From Clostridia bacterium (GTDB taxonomy: Bacteria; Bacillota; Clostridia; Christensenellales; DTU072), in assembly GCA_017504305.1 (NCBI GenBank), contig JAFVRJ010000026.1:62001-126000 (forward strand): a DNA stretch of 64,000 nt. Reading direction: 5' to 3'. The notes below the pieces were generated by a model. That model had not been told where the DNA came from, did no database searches, and saw only the letters and a list, made by a program, of their open reading frames with translations. The stretch's first letter is position 1; every line of letters starts with the position of its first letter. The translations under genes and the position numbers were made by a program. Below are positions 20,619 through 29,845 of the stretch, one piece after another.

Positions 20619-21425
20619 TTAGATTAAAACGTCGTTAGCGAAGTCGTAAATCTTCTTAACGATAAACTCCTTGATATCAATGCTGTCGTCCTCGATTAAA
20701 GGGGTTAAATCCATGCCGTAAGTAACGAATTCGGCTACGTCTACGCCGTGAGAAGCAGAGAACGTCGCGTTACCTGCGCGCCTACCTAAAGCAGCGGTGC
20801 AATACTCTTTGCCACCTGCGATTTGGCTCTCATAAACGTCCAATACGTCGCGCATGAGCTTCTCATAGCCCGTGAGGTCGAAGAAAACCTTTTCGTCGTC
20901 GGAAAGCCAGTCTAAAGCCCTCCAAACCTCACATCCGTAAAGCTTCTTCGGACGAAGTTCTTTGGGAAGCGCTCTAACCGCCTTAACAGAGTTAACCGCA
21001 GTACCTACGTGGGTGGGGTGCTTGTCGGCAAGATTGTGGATGTACATGGTTTCCGGACGATACTCCTCGATTATCGCTTTAATGTCAAGCATTGGAGAAT
21101 CGTTCGAGCGGTCCTTTAGCTCTTTGGAGGTGTAGTTAAGCATAATGAGTTCGGAGTAGTCGCCTATCTCTGCAGCCTTGATTTGCTCAACCCTTCTAAC
21201 CTTCATCATATCTTCGTCGGTCATGTCGGCAAACTTGCCTGTACGAGGGCTTCCCGCGCCGTCGGCACACACAACAGCTATAACGCCATATTTGTCACTT
21301 TGGTATCCCTTAATGATTGCTTGGGGACACATAATCTCGATATCGTCTTGGTGAGCTGCAACAACCAACTCTGTAAAAATTTGCTTTTTGCCGTGCACTA
21401 TTTCGGCATTTTTATTAAGTTGCAT
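20619..21425 (-). CDS. PIG-L family deacetylase
   Basis: 268 residues. The zinc-binding signature AAHQDDIEI near residues 23-31 (family AHPDD) and the downstream HNLADKHPTH motif (HxxDxHxxH) identify the PIG-L/LmbE N-deacetylase fold. Family members remove acetyl groups from GlcNAc-type sugars or related amides; the substrate is not readable here. AAGGAG lies 7 nt before ATG. It is the last gene of a four-gene minus-strand operon, 19 nt after the ROK gene. The sugar-linked neighbours (ROK protein, mutarotase-like protein) support a carbohydrate role, which is inference. Gln replaces the usual Pro in the first motif, a tolerated variation. Confidence 0.85.
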   Translation of the reverse strand: MQLNKNAEIVHGKKQIFTELVVAAHQDDIEIMCPQAIIKGYQSDKYGVIAVVCADGAGSPRTGKFADMTDEDMMKVRRVEQIKAAEIGDYSELIMLNYTSKELKDRSNDSPMLDIKAIIEEYRPETMYIHNLADKHPTHVGTAVNSVKAVRALPKELRPKKLYGCEVWRALDWLSDDEKVFFDLTGYEKLMRDVLDVYESQIAGGKEYCTAALGRRAGNATFSASHGVDVAEFVTYGMDLTPLIEDDSIDIKEFIVKKIYDFANDVLI

Positions 21426-21444
21426 AAGTCGTCTCCTTGATGTT

Positions 21445-22770
21445 TTATAAGTTTGCAGCAGTAAAACTCTGACCGAGTCTACGTTGCATTTCGTCCGGTA
21501 AAACTATTTCGAGAGAGCTACCCTCTCCCTTGATGATTTGGCGAGCTCTTTCCAGCAAAATGTCGCCACCTTTGCCTGAAGCAACTCTACCGAGGAAGAT
21601 CGCTCTATTGATATCATAGAAGCAACCAAACCACAGTAAGGTATATCCAAAGTAATCGCCCATACGCTCATAAAGGCCTATGGCGCGAGGATCCCCGTCG
21701 TTTGCAAGCGCTTGGACTACCTTTAACTTTTCCGCAGGAGAAAGGCTCTCGTCAATCTCTATGCCTGCTTGAGGTGCAAGTTTAATAACGGCGTCTTGGG
21801 AGTGATACATTACGCCCACTCCGCCGTCTCCGCTCCACTCGTCGATAGCGCTTGTATCGCAAGCGTCAACGGGCACGAAGGCGAGTTCGTTTAAGCATCC
21901 TCTTATGCGCATTTCCGGATCAACGTAGCCAGCTGCAAGACTGGTGCCCATTGCAATACCAAGTACTTTACCACATCCATCGGTAAGCGCGCCGGCAAGC
22001 GCTGCAACGTCGCCGTCGTTAGCGACTTTTACGGGACAATTATACCTTTGAGCAAGGTTCTTGTAAATTGGTCTTACTTTTTCGATCTGTTCGGTTTTGG
22101 AAACCTTTCTGAATAATGAGGATACCCTAACTTCGTTTTCTACAACGATGCCCGCAGTAGATACGCCTATTGCTTCGACCTTGCCGTCAAGCGCTTTAAG
22201 GGCGTTATCGATGCTATCTAAAATGCCGTCGAGATGGTACTGTGGATCGCTATTAAGCTTTGGGAACCAAACGGTTTCCTTCTCATAAACGACCTTGCCG
22301 TCGATGCAAGCGGTAACCTTTCTATCGGAGCCACCGGCATCAAAACCGATGCGCGAGCCCTTGGCGTTAGCGGTTGAGGGAATCGCCTTTGTCGAGGCCT
22401 TGGGAAGGTCTTCAAAGGCAACCTCGCAAAACTCCATGGGGCGAAGGTATACGTCGTTCATAAAGTTATAGTCGAAGGCTCTTTCGCCGTCTGCGCTGTA
22501 TATTGTTCTTAAACCTTCTATAACGCTTTCAGCGCCATACAAATGGAATTTATAACCGCCGTACGCCCAAATCATCGTCTTGACGATTTTTTTGGCATAG
22601 GTTAGGTTTTCTTCGTTGTGTTCATCAGCATAGAGATAGGTTTCGTATCTTTCATACTCGCCCTCTCCGCGCTCAAGAACTAAAATAAAGGGTTTACGGC
22701 CTGCTTTTTCAGCGCCTTGTAAAAAGTCCTTTTGATAAAGGTACATCGGATAATAAGTAGAATCTAACAC
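21445..22770 (-). CDS. ROK family protein (sugar kinase-like) with N-terminal extension
   Basis: 441 residues from a GTG start with AGGAGG 5 nt upstream. The C-terminal 300 residues have the ROK/actin-like ATPase pattern: phosphate-1 motif IGFDAGGSDRKV (about residue 140), VSTAGIV, VANDGDVAALAGA (phosphate-2/catalytic-Asp region) and GIAMGTSLAAGYV. The first ~130 residues are unlike ROK proteins and contain no HTH, so this is not a NagC/XylR-type repressor. The canonical ROK zinc-Cys cluster is not evident. Likely a sugar kinase or a ROK-fold regulator of the operon; 9 nt separate it from the upstream DUF4380-like gene. Confidence 0.75.
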   Translation of the reverse strand: MLDSTYYPMYLYQKDFLQGAEKAGRKPFILVLERGEGEYERYETYLYADEHNEENLTYAKKIVKTMIWAYGGYKFHLYGAESVIEGLRTIYSADGERAFDYNFMNDVYLRPMEFCEVAFEDLPKASTKAIPSTANAKGSRIGFDAGGSDRKVTACIDGKVVYEKETVWFPKLNSDPQYHLDGILDSIDNALKALDGKVEAIGVSTAGIVVENEVRVSSLFRKVSKTEQIEKVRPIYKNLAQRYNCPVKVANDGDVAALAGALTDGCGKVLGIAMGTSLAAGYVDPEMRIRGCLNELAFVPVDACDTSAIDEWSGDGGVGVMYHSQDAVIKLAPQAGIEIDESLSPAEKLKVVQALANDGDPRAIGLYERMGDYFGYTLLWFGCFYDINRAIFLGRVASGKGGDILLERARQIIKGEGSSLEIVLPDEMQRRLGQSFTAANL

Positions 22771-22779
22771 GGTTCCCTC

Positions 22780-23622
22780 CTATTTAATAGTCCACTTTTC
22801 GATATGAGTAAGCGTTTCGCCGGGAGCTACTTGCTTGATGGGCGAAAGTGTTTCTACTTCGTGAATATATTGATTGGTGTAAGTTTCCATATTAGAGCAG
22901 AAGTCGGGGTATTTAGAGCCTTCCTCGACCTCCACGTCTTTGATAAAGAGTGTATCGCCGTAGCTATACTCGGTATGGATGGGATTGAGATAACTGCCAA
23001 CCTTAAAGGGGCCTTTAGCATCCTTACTGCTCTTTAAAATAATCTTATCGTTTTCGAGAGAGAATCTCTCGTCCTTAATATCGTTATAGTGCCATATTAC
23101 CAAATTGCGGTTGGCAAGGTAGCCGGTATCTTTGGTGGAAAGCGGAACAACAACGGTACCGCCTACTTTAAGAACGGTGAGTGCCCAAACACAAAGGGTC
23201 TTTTGCTCGGCGCTAACGTTTTTCAAGCTCATGGCTACGTCCACTTGACCGTCGCCCTTGAAGGTGAGCTTAAGCTCGGGTTGAACGCCTCTTTCCGCCC
23301 AAACGGGAGGAGTAAAGGTCGCGTCGTTGCCGTCTATAGAATAGCTTACGGGATTGCAGTCGGGGTAGTACGTGGTTTCGTCTTCGGGGGAAATCCAAAT
23401 GCGGTGTCCGCCGTAGATGTGCCACCATTTGCCTTCGCCGTACTCTTTAGAAACGTCCTTGTTGACGTTATCGTCGACGTCTTGGTACATAATAGACTCA
23501 CCGCCTACTTTACCCATCGCGATAATGCGAGGACCGACGTCTAACGTTACGGCAAGATAAATTTTGCCGTCGGTAAGCTCAAGCGTTTTGCCTAAAAAAC
23601 AACTGCCGATTTTGTAATCCAT
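22780..23622 (-). CDS. Galactose-mutarotase-like (DUF4380-like) protein
   Basis: 280 residues, no signal peptide. The start, with LDVGPRIIAMGKVGGESIMYQD, matches the N-terminal strand pattern of aldose-1-epimerase-superfamily proteins of the DUF4380 type. It is followed by WWHIYGGHRIWISPE and a beta-rich body. Such proteins bind or epimerise sugars. It lies 5 nt after the transglutaminase lipoprotein gene and 9 nt before the ROK gene, so is surely co-transcribed. Catalytic residues of true mutarotases cannot be assigned confidently. Confidence 0.65.
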   Translation of the reverse strand: MDYKIGSCFLGKTLELTDGKIYLAVTLDVGPRIIAMGKVGGESIMYQDVDDNVNKDVSKEYGEGKWWHIYGGHRIWISPEDETTYYPDCNPVSYSIDGNDATFTPPVWAERGVQPELKLTFKGDGQVDVAMSLKNVSAEQKTLCVWALTVLKVGGTVVVPLSTKDTGYLANRNLVIWHYNDIKDERFSLENDKIILKSSKDAKGPFKVGSYLNPIHTEYSYGDTLFIKDVEVEEGSKYPDFCSNMETYTNQYIHEVETLSPIKQVAPGETLTHIEKWTIK

Positions 23623-23627
23623 AATTA

Positions 23628-26588
23628 TTACCTCTCGTATCTAATGCATATTCTGGAACCGCTGGTGTAAACGTTAACTTGTGCACCGCCTGCGGCGTCG
23701 ATAAGCGTAGTGTAAATAGCATCCATGCTACCCTTACTTTGTAGGTAGGCGGAGTCGATTTTGATTTCTGCAAAGACTTCCTCGCCTGCTTTGGAGTTCG
23801 CAAGAACGTAGGTTCCGACAAAGTAGATAAGCTCTGCATCGGACTCGATATAACTATCGAATTCGCCACCGAGTTTTATAGTATATTGAGCGAGGGTGGA
23901 CTTGGTAGCAAGCTCGGGGTAGACGCCAAAGGTGATGCGTGTCAACTTACTGTCGCCATATCCCATGCCAAAGTAGCTTCTGTTAAGGAGTTCGATGTTT
24001 TGGGGTGCCAAATCAACTTCAATAGTTGCCTTTTCGGAGCCCCAAGTTGCATCTACAACGTACCAATCGCCGTTGATTAAAGCAATATTCCAAGCGTGGC
24101 CGATACCGCTTCCTACGGTTACGCCGGCTACTTTGAAGCAGGGAATACCCTCCATCATGCACATTAATCTATATGCTTTTGCAATACCGTCGCATACCGC
24201 GCGGTTATTGAAGAATACGCCTTCTAAATAGAAGCTCTCGTAATCGTATACGTCATCAAGCGTACCGCTACCGGAAAGGTCTGCAAGCTTATAGTCGTAT
24301 ACCACGTTCAATGATAGCCACTCATAGATTGCAAGAGCTTTTTGTTCCGCACTCATACCTGCGTCAATAATCGAATAGAGAACGTTCTTTGCAATAGCGT
24401 AAATGCTTTCCGCCGAACTACCTTCGACCGGCACGGGCTTATATCCCATTGATACGGCAAGGTAGAGTTGGTTGGAGGTCGTTACGCTCATCTCGTCCTT
24501 TAAAGAATCGATTGCGAGTGCCCTATCGGTATTTAAGCCAAGCTTCGAGTAGTTGGTGAGGGTGTTGACTTCACTGTAGATATATCCATCGTCTTCACCC
24601 GGTACAAGTTCGATTTCCTTGCTGGGCTCTACGGGCGTGTCAAAGGAAACCAAAATGGTTACCGCGCCACCAACAACGCCTTCTACACCGCGGAGTGCTA
24701 TTCTTGCGCTTTCAGCATAGCTACGCGTTGCTGCAACGAACAATCTATAAGCGTTTACGTAGTAAGCTTCCTCTCTCGAGGGGTAGTCGCTTTCAGTAAG
24801 GTTATATACTTCCTCATCGAGGTCGGTCGCAGCAAAGGGGATATAAAGAGGCAATCTGTAAATATCGGTGGTTCCCGGTGCCAAAATGGATTCGGGACGG
24901 AATACGATGATGTAGTTGAGCATTGCGCCAAACTCCTCGATATTTGCTACGTAGGCGTTGTATTCGCCGACAAAGTTATCGAGATATGCCTCGGCAGATG
25001 CAGTAATAGTGCCGTTATAATCTACCCAATCTGTCCATCCATAACCGCTACTCTTAATTCTCAAGCTGAAGCTATCGCGTAGCGATACCATAGTCGCCGG
25101 AATAGTTGCGGTATTCTTTGTGAAGCTTGCGTTGTCCGTGATTGAGGACATTGTGTGATAGATGGTTTCACCATCTACTTCGTGACGGATTTCGATTTCA
25201 TATTCGGTGTTGTAGGGTAGTGCATCCCAGTGGATTACCGGTAAATAGTTTTCGCCGGAGTGCGTGCCGTCCACGTAGATGCCGGTAACGTCGGTTGCCT
25301 TTGCGGAAGAAGCTTCAAGCACGTCAATGGCAATGGGAGCGCTCTTAACGCCGGAAAGTCTACCTTTTACAACGGCCTCTGCAGTAATAACGTAGTTGCC
25401 AACCTCTGCGAACTCGTAATACAAGTCGGCTTTTACAAGCCCGCTCGTGTTGGTGCGCGGGGGCGCGTTAAGAATTTCGGTCGTGCCGTCGGGGTGAACT
25501 ATCGACCAGCGATAGCTTTCCGGAGGATAAACGTCGTTTGCATAGGTCACGAGGATTTGAGCTATGTCGCCTACGACGAAGCTCTTGTTCTCGTTGATAA
25601 TATCGGAGTTGATCGAGGTCAAGGGACGATAGATCTTGAGAAGATCTGATTGCAAGGTTTGGATTTGGGTGCTGTTTTTGATGACCGCTCTAATATGGTA
25701 TTCACCTGCGGGGAGGCCCGTGGGGGTATAGGTTAAAACCTTGCTGTCTTTGACGCCTATTTGATCGATTGCAGCGGTATTAACGTACCAAGTAATTTCG
25801 GGCGACGGATCGCAGTAAGCGTCGAGCTGGTTGAGAACGAAGCTTATATCTTCGGGCTCGCCCTCTATTTGTTTGAGGGTGGTGGGGCTCGATACCAAAT
25901 CCATACGATAATTCAACTCACTATAAGTGACGTTGATGGTAATAAAGTTCTCTGCTTGCTCGTCGAAAGCACCGGTTTTAGGCGTTTTAGCCCAAATTGC
26001 AACGTGTCCGATGCTTACCGGAGTTACGAAGCCTTCGGAGTTAACGGTTGCTATCGAAGGATCTTGAGAGGTATAGATTAAATCGCGACCTATCGAAGCG
26101 TGATAGGGATAAAATATCGGTTGAAGCTGTACTCCCAGCGAGTGAATCTCGAGGTCGATAAGGGAGGGATTGAACGCTATGCGTTCGACTTCTACTCTTT
26201 CGATGATGACGGTGATATCGAGAGTAACCTTATTGTCTTCCGCGCTGACAATGGTTATCGTGATGGGTAGAGGGTTACCCTCTTCATCCTCTTTGATTTT
26301 ACTTGCCGTCAAGAGGCCGTCGGTACCGACTGACAAGAACTCACGATCGGCGCCGTCCTTAAAGCTGTAGTAAACCTCCTGCGAGGCAGTTTCGGTAGGA
26401 AATACTACTGGATCAAGGTCATAAGTGCTTGCCTCGCCGTCCGGTGCAAGGTAAACACGGGTATCGAGTATTTGAATATACTCGGCGCTACCCTCCTTTT
26501 TTTGTTCGTTACAACCCACAAGCGCCAAAGACGTTGCGATTATTACGAGAATTAACGTTAAAACTGCCAAACGAGCTTTTGTTTTCAT
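23628..26588 (-). CDS. Lipoprotein with Ig-like repeats and transglutaminase-like domain
   Basis: 986 residues from the ATG at 26586-26588 (GGAGTG upstream); a longer in-frame start at 26642 lacks support and would bury the signal. Lipobox LVGC follows a strong hydrophobic core. The middle has Big_2-type Ig-like repeats (IALNPxxxxLxxGxxxxLxPxxxP type, e.g. IAFNPSLIDLEIHSLGVQL). The C-terminal part has the transglutaminase-like triad: Cys in AVCDGIAKAYR (about residue 799), His in GHAWN (about 831) and Asp in VVDATWG (about 844). Surface-anchored peptide- or protein-modifying enzyme; first gene of the operon behind a strong promoter. Confidence 0.85.
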   Translation of the reverse strand: MKTKARLAVLTLILVIIATSLALVGCNEQKKEGSAEYIQILDTRVYLAPDGEASTYDLDPVVFPTETASQEVYYSFKDGADREFLSVGTDGLLTASKIKEDEEGNPLPITITIVSAEDNKVTLDITVIIERVEVERIAFNPSLIDLEIHSLGVQLQPIFYPYHASIGRDLIYTSQDPSIATVNSEGFVTPVSIGHVAIWAKTPKTGAFDEQAENFITINVTYSELNYRMDLVSSPTTLKQIEGEPEDISFVLNQLDAYCDPSPEITWYVNTAAIDQIGVKDSKVLTYTPTGLPAGEYHIRAVIKNSTQIQTLQSDLLKIYRPLTSINSDIINENKSFVVGDIAQILVTYANDVYPPESYRWSIVHPDGTTEILNAPPRTNTSGLVKADLYYEFAEVGNYVITAEAVVKGRLSGVKSAPIAIDVLEASSAKATDVTGIYVDGTHSGENYLPVIHWDALPYNTEYEIEIRHEVDGETIYHTMSSITDNASFTKNTATIPATMVSLRDSFSLRIKSSGYGWTDWVDYNGTITASAEAYLDNFVGEYNAYVANIEEFGAMLNYIIVFRPESILAPGTTDIYRLPLYIPFAATDLDEEVYNLTESDYPSREEAYYVNAYRLFVAATRSYAESARIALRGVEGVVGGAVTILVSFDTPVEPSKEIELVPGEDDGYIYSEVNTLTNYSKLGLNTDRALAIDSLKDEMSVTTSNQLYLAVSMGYKPVPVEGSSAESIYAIAKNVLYSIIDAGMSAEQKALAIYEWLSLNVVYDYKLADLSGSGTLDDVYDYESFYLEGVFFNNRAVCDGIAKAYRLMCMMEGIPCFKVAGVTVGSGIGHAWNIALINGDWYVVDATWGSEKATIEVDLAPQNIELLNRSYFGMGYGDSKLTRITFGVYPELATKSTLAQYTIKLGGEFDSYIESDAELIYFVGTYVLANSKAGEEVFAEIKIDSAYLQSKGSMDAIYTTLIDAAGGAQVNVYTSGSRICIRYER

Positions 26589-26658
26589 ACTCACTCCGCG
26601 GATAATAGAGTTTAATTTACGCGAGCTTACGCGAGCGCGCAAAGCGCATACACACTAA

Positions 26659-26687
26659 AGTATACACTAAGCAAAAATCGTTGTCAA
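26659..26687 (-). promoter_or_regulatory. Sigma-A promoter of the transglutaminase/ROK/PIG-L operon
   Basis: Minus strand TTGACA (26682-26687), 17-nt spacer, TATACT (26659-26664), about 70 nt upstream of the ATG at 26588. Confidence 0.85.
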
Positions 26688-26745
26688 GATTAATCTTTAG
26701 TTATGCGCGCGCAAAGAAATCCCCCGCAGATTGGCTAAAAAATCA

Positions 26746-26774
26746 TTGTGTTAACGTAATTTGCGTGCTATAAT
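26746..26774 (+). promoter_or_regulatory. Promoter of mrnC, implying an almost leaderless mRNA
   Basis: TTGTGT (26746-26751), 17-nt spacer, TATAAT (26769-26774). The predicted +1 at about 26781 is within 2 nt of the mrnC ATG at 26783, and no Shine-Dalgarno sequence exists between them. Confidence 0.65.
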
Positions 26775-26782
26775 GAATATGT

Positions 26783-27217
26783 ATGGTCAAATTTCCCGTC
26801 CCTAAAATAGATAAACCGTTGGAAGAGCTGGAAGCTCGTCGCAAAGATGCAACCGCACTTGCCTTTATCGGCGATGCGGTACATACTCTTGCCGTACGTT
26901 CAAGGCTTGTCGAAGCGGTTGGCGCAAAGACGGGAGTTCTGCATAGACTGCAGTCGAAAGAGGTGAGTGCAACAGCACAAGCGTCGACGCTCAAGCGTAT
27001 CGAATCGGAACTGACCGAAGTGGAGCTTGACGTCTATAAACGCTGTCGTAACGCCCACCAAACCACCATGGCAAAAAACGCAAGCGCGGTGGAGTATAAG
27101 ATTGCATCGGGCTTTGAGGGACTACTTGGTTACCTATACCTTATCGGTAGTTCCGAGCGTATTGCAGAGCTGTTGAACAAATCGTTTGAATTACAAGAAC
27201 AGGTATCCCAAAATTAA
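26783..27217 (+). CDS. mrnC: Mini-ribonuclease III
   Basis: 144 residues, the usual size of MrnC. ALAFIGDAVHTLAVRSRLV (residues 25-43) is the RNase III-type catalytic helix with the conserved Gly-Asp, and the C-terminal half has the second signature EYKIASGFEGLLGYLYL. MrnC trims 23S rRNA ends and lacks the dsRNA-binding domain, as here. Order mrnC-rlmB-sigma matches the conserved Bacilli/Clostridia cluster. No SD precedes the ATG and the promoter abuts it, so translation is probably leaderless. Confidence 0.9.
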   Translation: MVKFPVPKIDKPLEELEARRKDATALAFIGDAVHTLAVRSRLVEAVGAKTGVLHRLQSKEVSATAQASTLKRIESELTEVELDVYKRCRNAHQTTMAKNASAVEYKIASGFEGLLGYLYLIGSSERIAELLNKSFELQEQVSQN

Positions 27218-27260
27218 GTTTGGGTTGCCTTAACCGCTCTTTTGCGGAAAGGAACGTTAT

Positions 27261-27989
27261 ATGATTATCGAAGGTAAAAACGCAGTTAACGAGTGCTTAA
27301 ACGCAGGCACTACCGTGGAAAAACTTTACGTGCAAAAGGGCAACTTTGCCGACCAATTAAACCGCATTATCGCCCTTGCTCGCAAGCAAGGCATAAAGGT
27401 TACTTTTGCCGATAAAGAAACCTTGGATAAGCTATCTCCCTCATCCAAGCACCAAGGCGTTATTGCAGTCACCACCGAGTACACTTACTACGAACTCGAA
27501 GACCTTGTAGAGGGTGCGAGAGAGCGTGGAGAGGACATGTTGTTTATCATTCTCGACGGCGTTGAGGATCCTCACAATTTAGGTGCCGTTATAAGGGTTG
27601 CCGATTGTGCGGGCGCTACCGGAGTAATCGTTCCAAAGCATCGTGGTACCGGCGTTACCGATACCGTTGTAAGAGTTAGCGCAGGGGCTTGCGCCCACGT
27701 TAAAGTGGCAAAAGTTACCAACGTTAACGACGCCATCCGTTATTTGAAGGATAACGGCGTATTCGTCTTCGCGGCGGATATGGACGGCGAAAGCATTTAT
27801 AAAACCAATCTTAAGGGCAACGTGGCTCTCGTTATCGGCGGAGAAGGCTCCGGCGTTCACGCGCTAACACGCAAACTTTCCGACGGCATCGTATCACTAC
27901 CCCTTTACGGCAAAGTAAACTCTCTTAACGCATCGGTTGCAACGGGCATCGTCGTATACGAAGCGTTACGTCAAAGGAATAATGGATAA
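27261..27989 (+). CDS. rlmB: 23S rRNA 2'-O-ribose methyltransferase of the TrmH/RlmB family
   Basis: 242 residues. N-terminal substrate-binding domain starts IIEGKNAVNECL; the SpoU/TrmH knot follows with DGVEDPHNLGAVIRVADCAGATGV (motif 1), VIGGEGSGV (motif 2) and LPLYGKVNSLNASVATGIVV (motif 3, SAM pocket). AAAGGA precedes the ATG. Predicted to methylate G2251 of 23S rRNA; TrmH-family relatives of other sites cannot be excluded by sequence alone. Confidence 0.9.
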   Translation: MIIEGKNAVNECLNAGTTVEKLYVQKGNFADQLNRIIALARKQGIKVTFADKETLDKLSPSSKHQGVIAVTTEYTYYELEDLVEGARERGEDMLFIILDGVEDPHNLGAVIRVADCAGATGVIVPKHRGTGVTDTVVRVSAGACAHVKVAKVTNVNDAIRYLKDNGVFVFAADMDGESIYKTNLKGNVALVIGGEGSGVHALTRKLSDGIVSLPLYGKVNSLNASVATGIVVYEALRQRNNG

Positions 27990-28611
27990 TACCTTACCCC
28001 CCGAAACCTCTTTTCCCTATTCGGACAAAGAGCAAGTCAGCGACGAGCAACTCGCTTTACTTTACTCCTCTCAAAAGGATGAGGAGGCTATTGCCGAGCT
28101 TATAAGTCGTTATGACGGGATGGTAAACTCCAACGTCGAGAGGTTTAAGGACCTGCCTGCTATAGACGTAGTCGATCTTAAGCAGGAAGCCACCCTCGGT
28201 TTAGTCAACGCAGCTAACGAATACAAGGTGCAATCGGGCGTTCCCTTCTTTGGATTTGCTTCCCGTTGCATCAAAAATAAAATATTGGATGCCGTACGCG
28301 CTCACTCACGTGTGAAAAATATTGCCTTCAACGAGGCGATATCCATTACCGACGAGGATGGTAGCGATAACGAGCGCATCCCCGACACCACCGTAATCGA
28401 CCCCTTGCATGCTTATGCACAAAAGGAGTTTATCGATAACTTCTACGCTCTTGCAAAGGACAACTTGCCCGAAAGGCAATACAAAGCCCTAACGATGTCC
28501 CTCAACGACTACTCCTACAAAGAGATTATGGAGGAGCTCGGGCTCGATAACTTAAAACAAGTAGACAACGCCCTCGCCGCAGCAAAGCGGACGATGCGAA
28601 AACTATTATAA
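27982..28611 (+). CDS. sigH: Sigma-70 family factor, SigH-like
   Basis: 209 residues from the ATG at 27982, overlapping the rlmB stop by 8 nt; AAAGGA lies just upstream, and an upstream in-frame ATG at 27937 sits deep inside rlmB. Region 2 reads DVVDLKQEATLGLVNAANEY, then FFGFASRCIKNKILDAVR; region 4 has LPERQYKALTMSLNDYSYKEI and an HTH. Position after mrnC-rlmB equals that of sigH in Bacillus, although yacP, which normally sits between, is absent. It may direct stationary-phase or sporulation-like genes (family knowledge). Confidence 0.75.
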   Translation: MDNTLPPETSFPYSDKEQVSDEQLALLYSSQKDEEAIAELISRYDGMVNSNVERFKDLPAIDVVDLKQEATLGLVNAANEYKVQSGVPFFGFASRCIKNKILDAVRAHSRVKNIAFNEAISITDEDGSDNERIPDTTVIDPLHAYAQKEFIDNFYALAKDNLPERQYKALTMSLNDYSYKEIMEELGLDNLKQVDNALAAAKRTMRKLL

Positions 28612-28632
28612 TCATTATATAAAGAGGACGAT

Positions 28633-29718
28633 ATGAAACTCGGAATTTTAGGTCTACCCAACGTAGGTAAATCCACCCTTTTCAACGCGCTTACCGCTAA
28701 CAAAGCCGAAGCCGCCAACTACCCCTTTTGCACCATCGAGCCAAACGTAGGCATCGTGCAAATTCCCGATGAAAGACTACCTAAACTTGCAGCCCTTTAC
28801 AACTGCAAAAAGATAGTTTATACCACCATGGAGTTTGTAGATATCGCAGGTCTTGTTAAGGGCGCAAGCAAAGGTGAAGGCCTTGGTAACAAGTTCCTTT
28901 CTCACGTTCGCGAGGTCGATGCTTTGGTACACGTAGTAAGATGTTTCGAAAACGAAAACATTACTCACGTCGATGGTAGCGTATCTCCCTTGCGCGACAT
29001 CGAAACCATAGATTTGGAACTCGTTCTCGCAGATTTGGAAACCCTAACTCGCCGTATCGACAAAACCAAAACGGCAATGAAGGGTGGCGACAAAAAGTAT
29101 CTTGCAGAGCTTGAAGTACAACAAAAGCTCTATGCCGCACTTGAAGAAGGCAAGCCTGCTCGTTCCGTAAAGTTAACCAAAGAGGAGCAAGCTATGGCGG
29201 ACGAGTTGTTCCTACTTACCACCAAAAAGGTCATCTATTGCGCCAACGTCGGCGAAGGGGACGACCTTGATAACGACATGGTAAAAGCGGTTAAGGCCCA
29301 CGCTGAAGCAGAAGGCAGCGAGGTTATCGTTTTATGCGCTCAAGTAGAAAGTGAGCTTGCCGTACTTCCTCCCGAAGAAAAGGAAATCTTTATGGAAGAA
29401 CTCGGCGTAACCTGTTCCGGCCTCGAGCAACTTATTAAGAGCTCCTATCGTTTGCTCGGGCTCACCTCCTTCCTCACCGCAGGTGAAAAGGAAACCCGTG
29501 CTTGGACCATCAAAATCGGCTCCAAAGCTCCACAAGCCGCAGGTAAAATTCATAGCGATTTCGAGCGTGGATTTATCCGTGCGGAGATCGTCGATTACGA
29601 TACTTTGATAGAGTGCGGTTCCTTCAACGTCGCCAAAGAACGCGGCAAAGTCCGCAGTGAAGGCAAAGATTACGTAATGCAAGAAGGAGACGTCGTTCTT
29701 TTCCGCTTTAACGTGTAA
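28633..29718 (+). CDS. ychF: Redox-regulated ribosome-binding ATPase YchF
   Basis: 361 residues, full family length. P-loop GLPNVGKST (residues 7-15), DIAGLV, the coiled-coil arm (residues about 120-200), ANVGE (NxxE nucleotide-specificity motif of YchF) and C-terminal TGS domain with VVLFRFNV end. GAGGA precedes the ATG, 21 nt after the sigma gene, so it is likely in the same operon. Obg-family ATPase linked to translation and oxidative stress. Confidence 0.95.
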   Translation: MKLGILGLPNVGKSTLFNALTANKAEAANYPFCTIEPNVGIVQIPDERLPKLAALYNCKKIVYTTMEFVDIAGLVKGASKGEGLGNKFLSHVREVDALVHVVRCFENENITHVDGSVSPLRDIETIDLELVLADLETLTRRIDKTKTAMKGGDKKYLAELEVQQKLYAALEEGKPARSVKLTKEEQAMADELFLLTTKKVIYCANVGEGDDLDNDMVKAVKAHAEAEGSEVIVLCAQVESELAVLPPEEKEIFMEELGVTCSGLEQLIKSSYRLLGLTSFLTAGEKETRAWTIKIGSKAPQAAGKIHSDFERGFIRAEIVDYDTLIECGSFNVAKERGKVRSEGKDYVMQEGDVVLFRFNV

Positions 29719-29751
29719 ATTATTGGGAAAGATAAATTTTATAATTACCAC

Positions 29752-29780
29752 TTGAAATTCGGGCGCGCGTGTAGTATAAT
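29752..29780 (+). promoter_or_regulatory. Sigma-A promoter of the 474-residue membrane protein gene
   Basis: TTGAAA (29752-29757), 17-nt spacer, TATAAT (29775-29780), 65 nt before the ATG; GAGGAG precedes the start. Confidence 0.8.
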
Positions 29781-29845
29781 GCTATTATCTATACCGCGCC
29801 CTTGCGCATATTAGGCGTATACGAGCGCGTAAAGAGGAGAGATTT

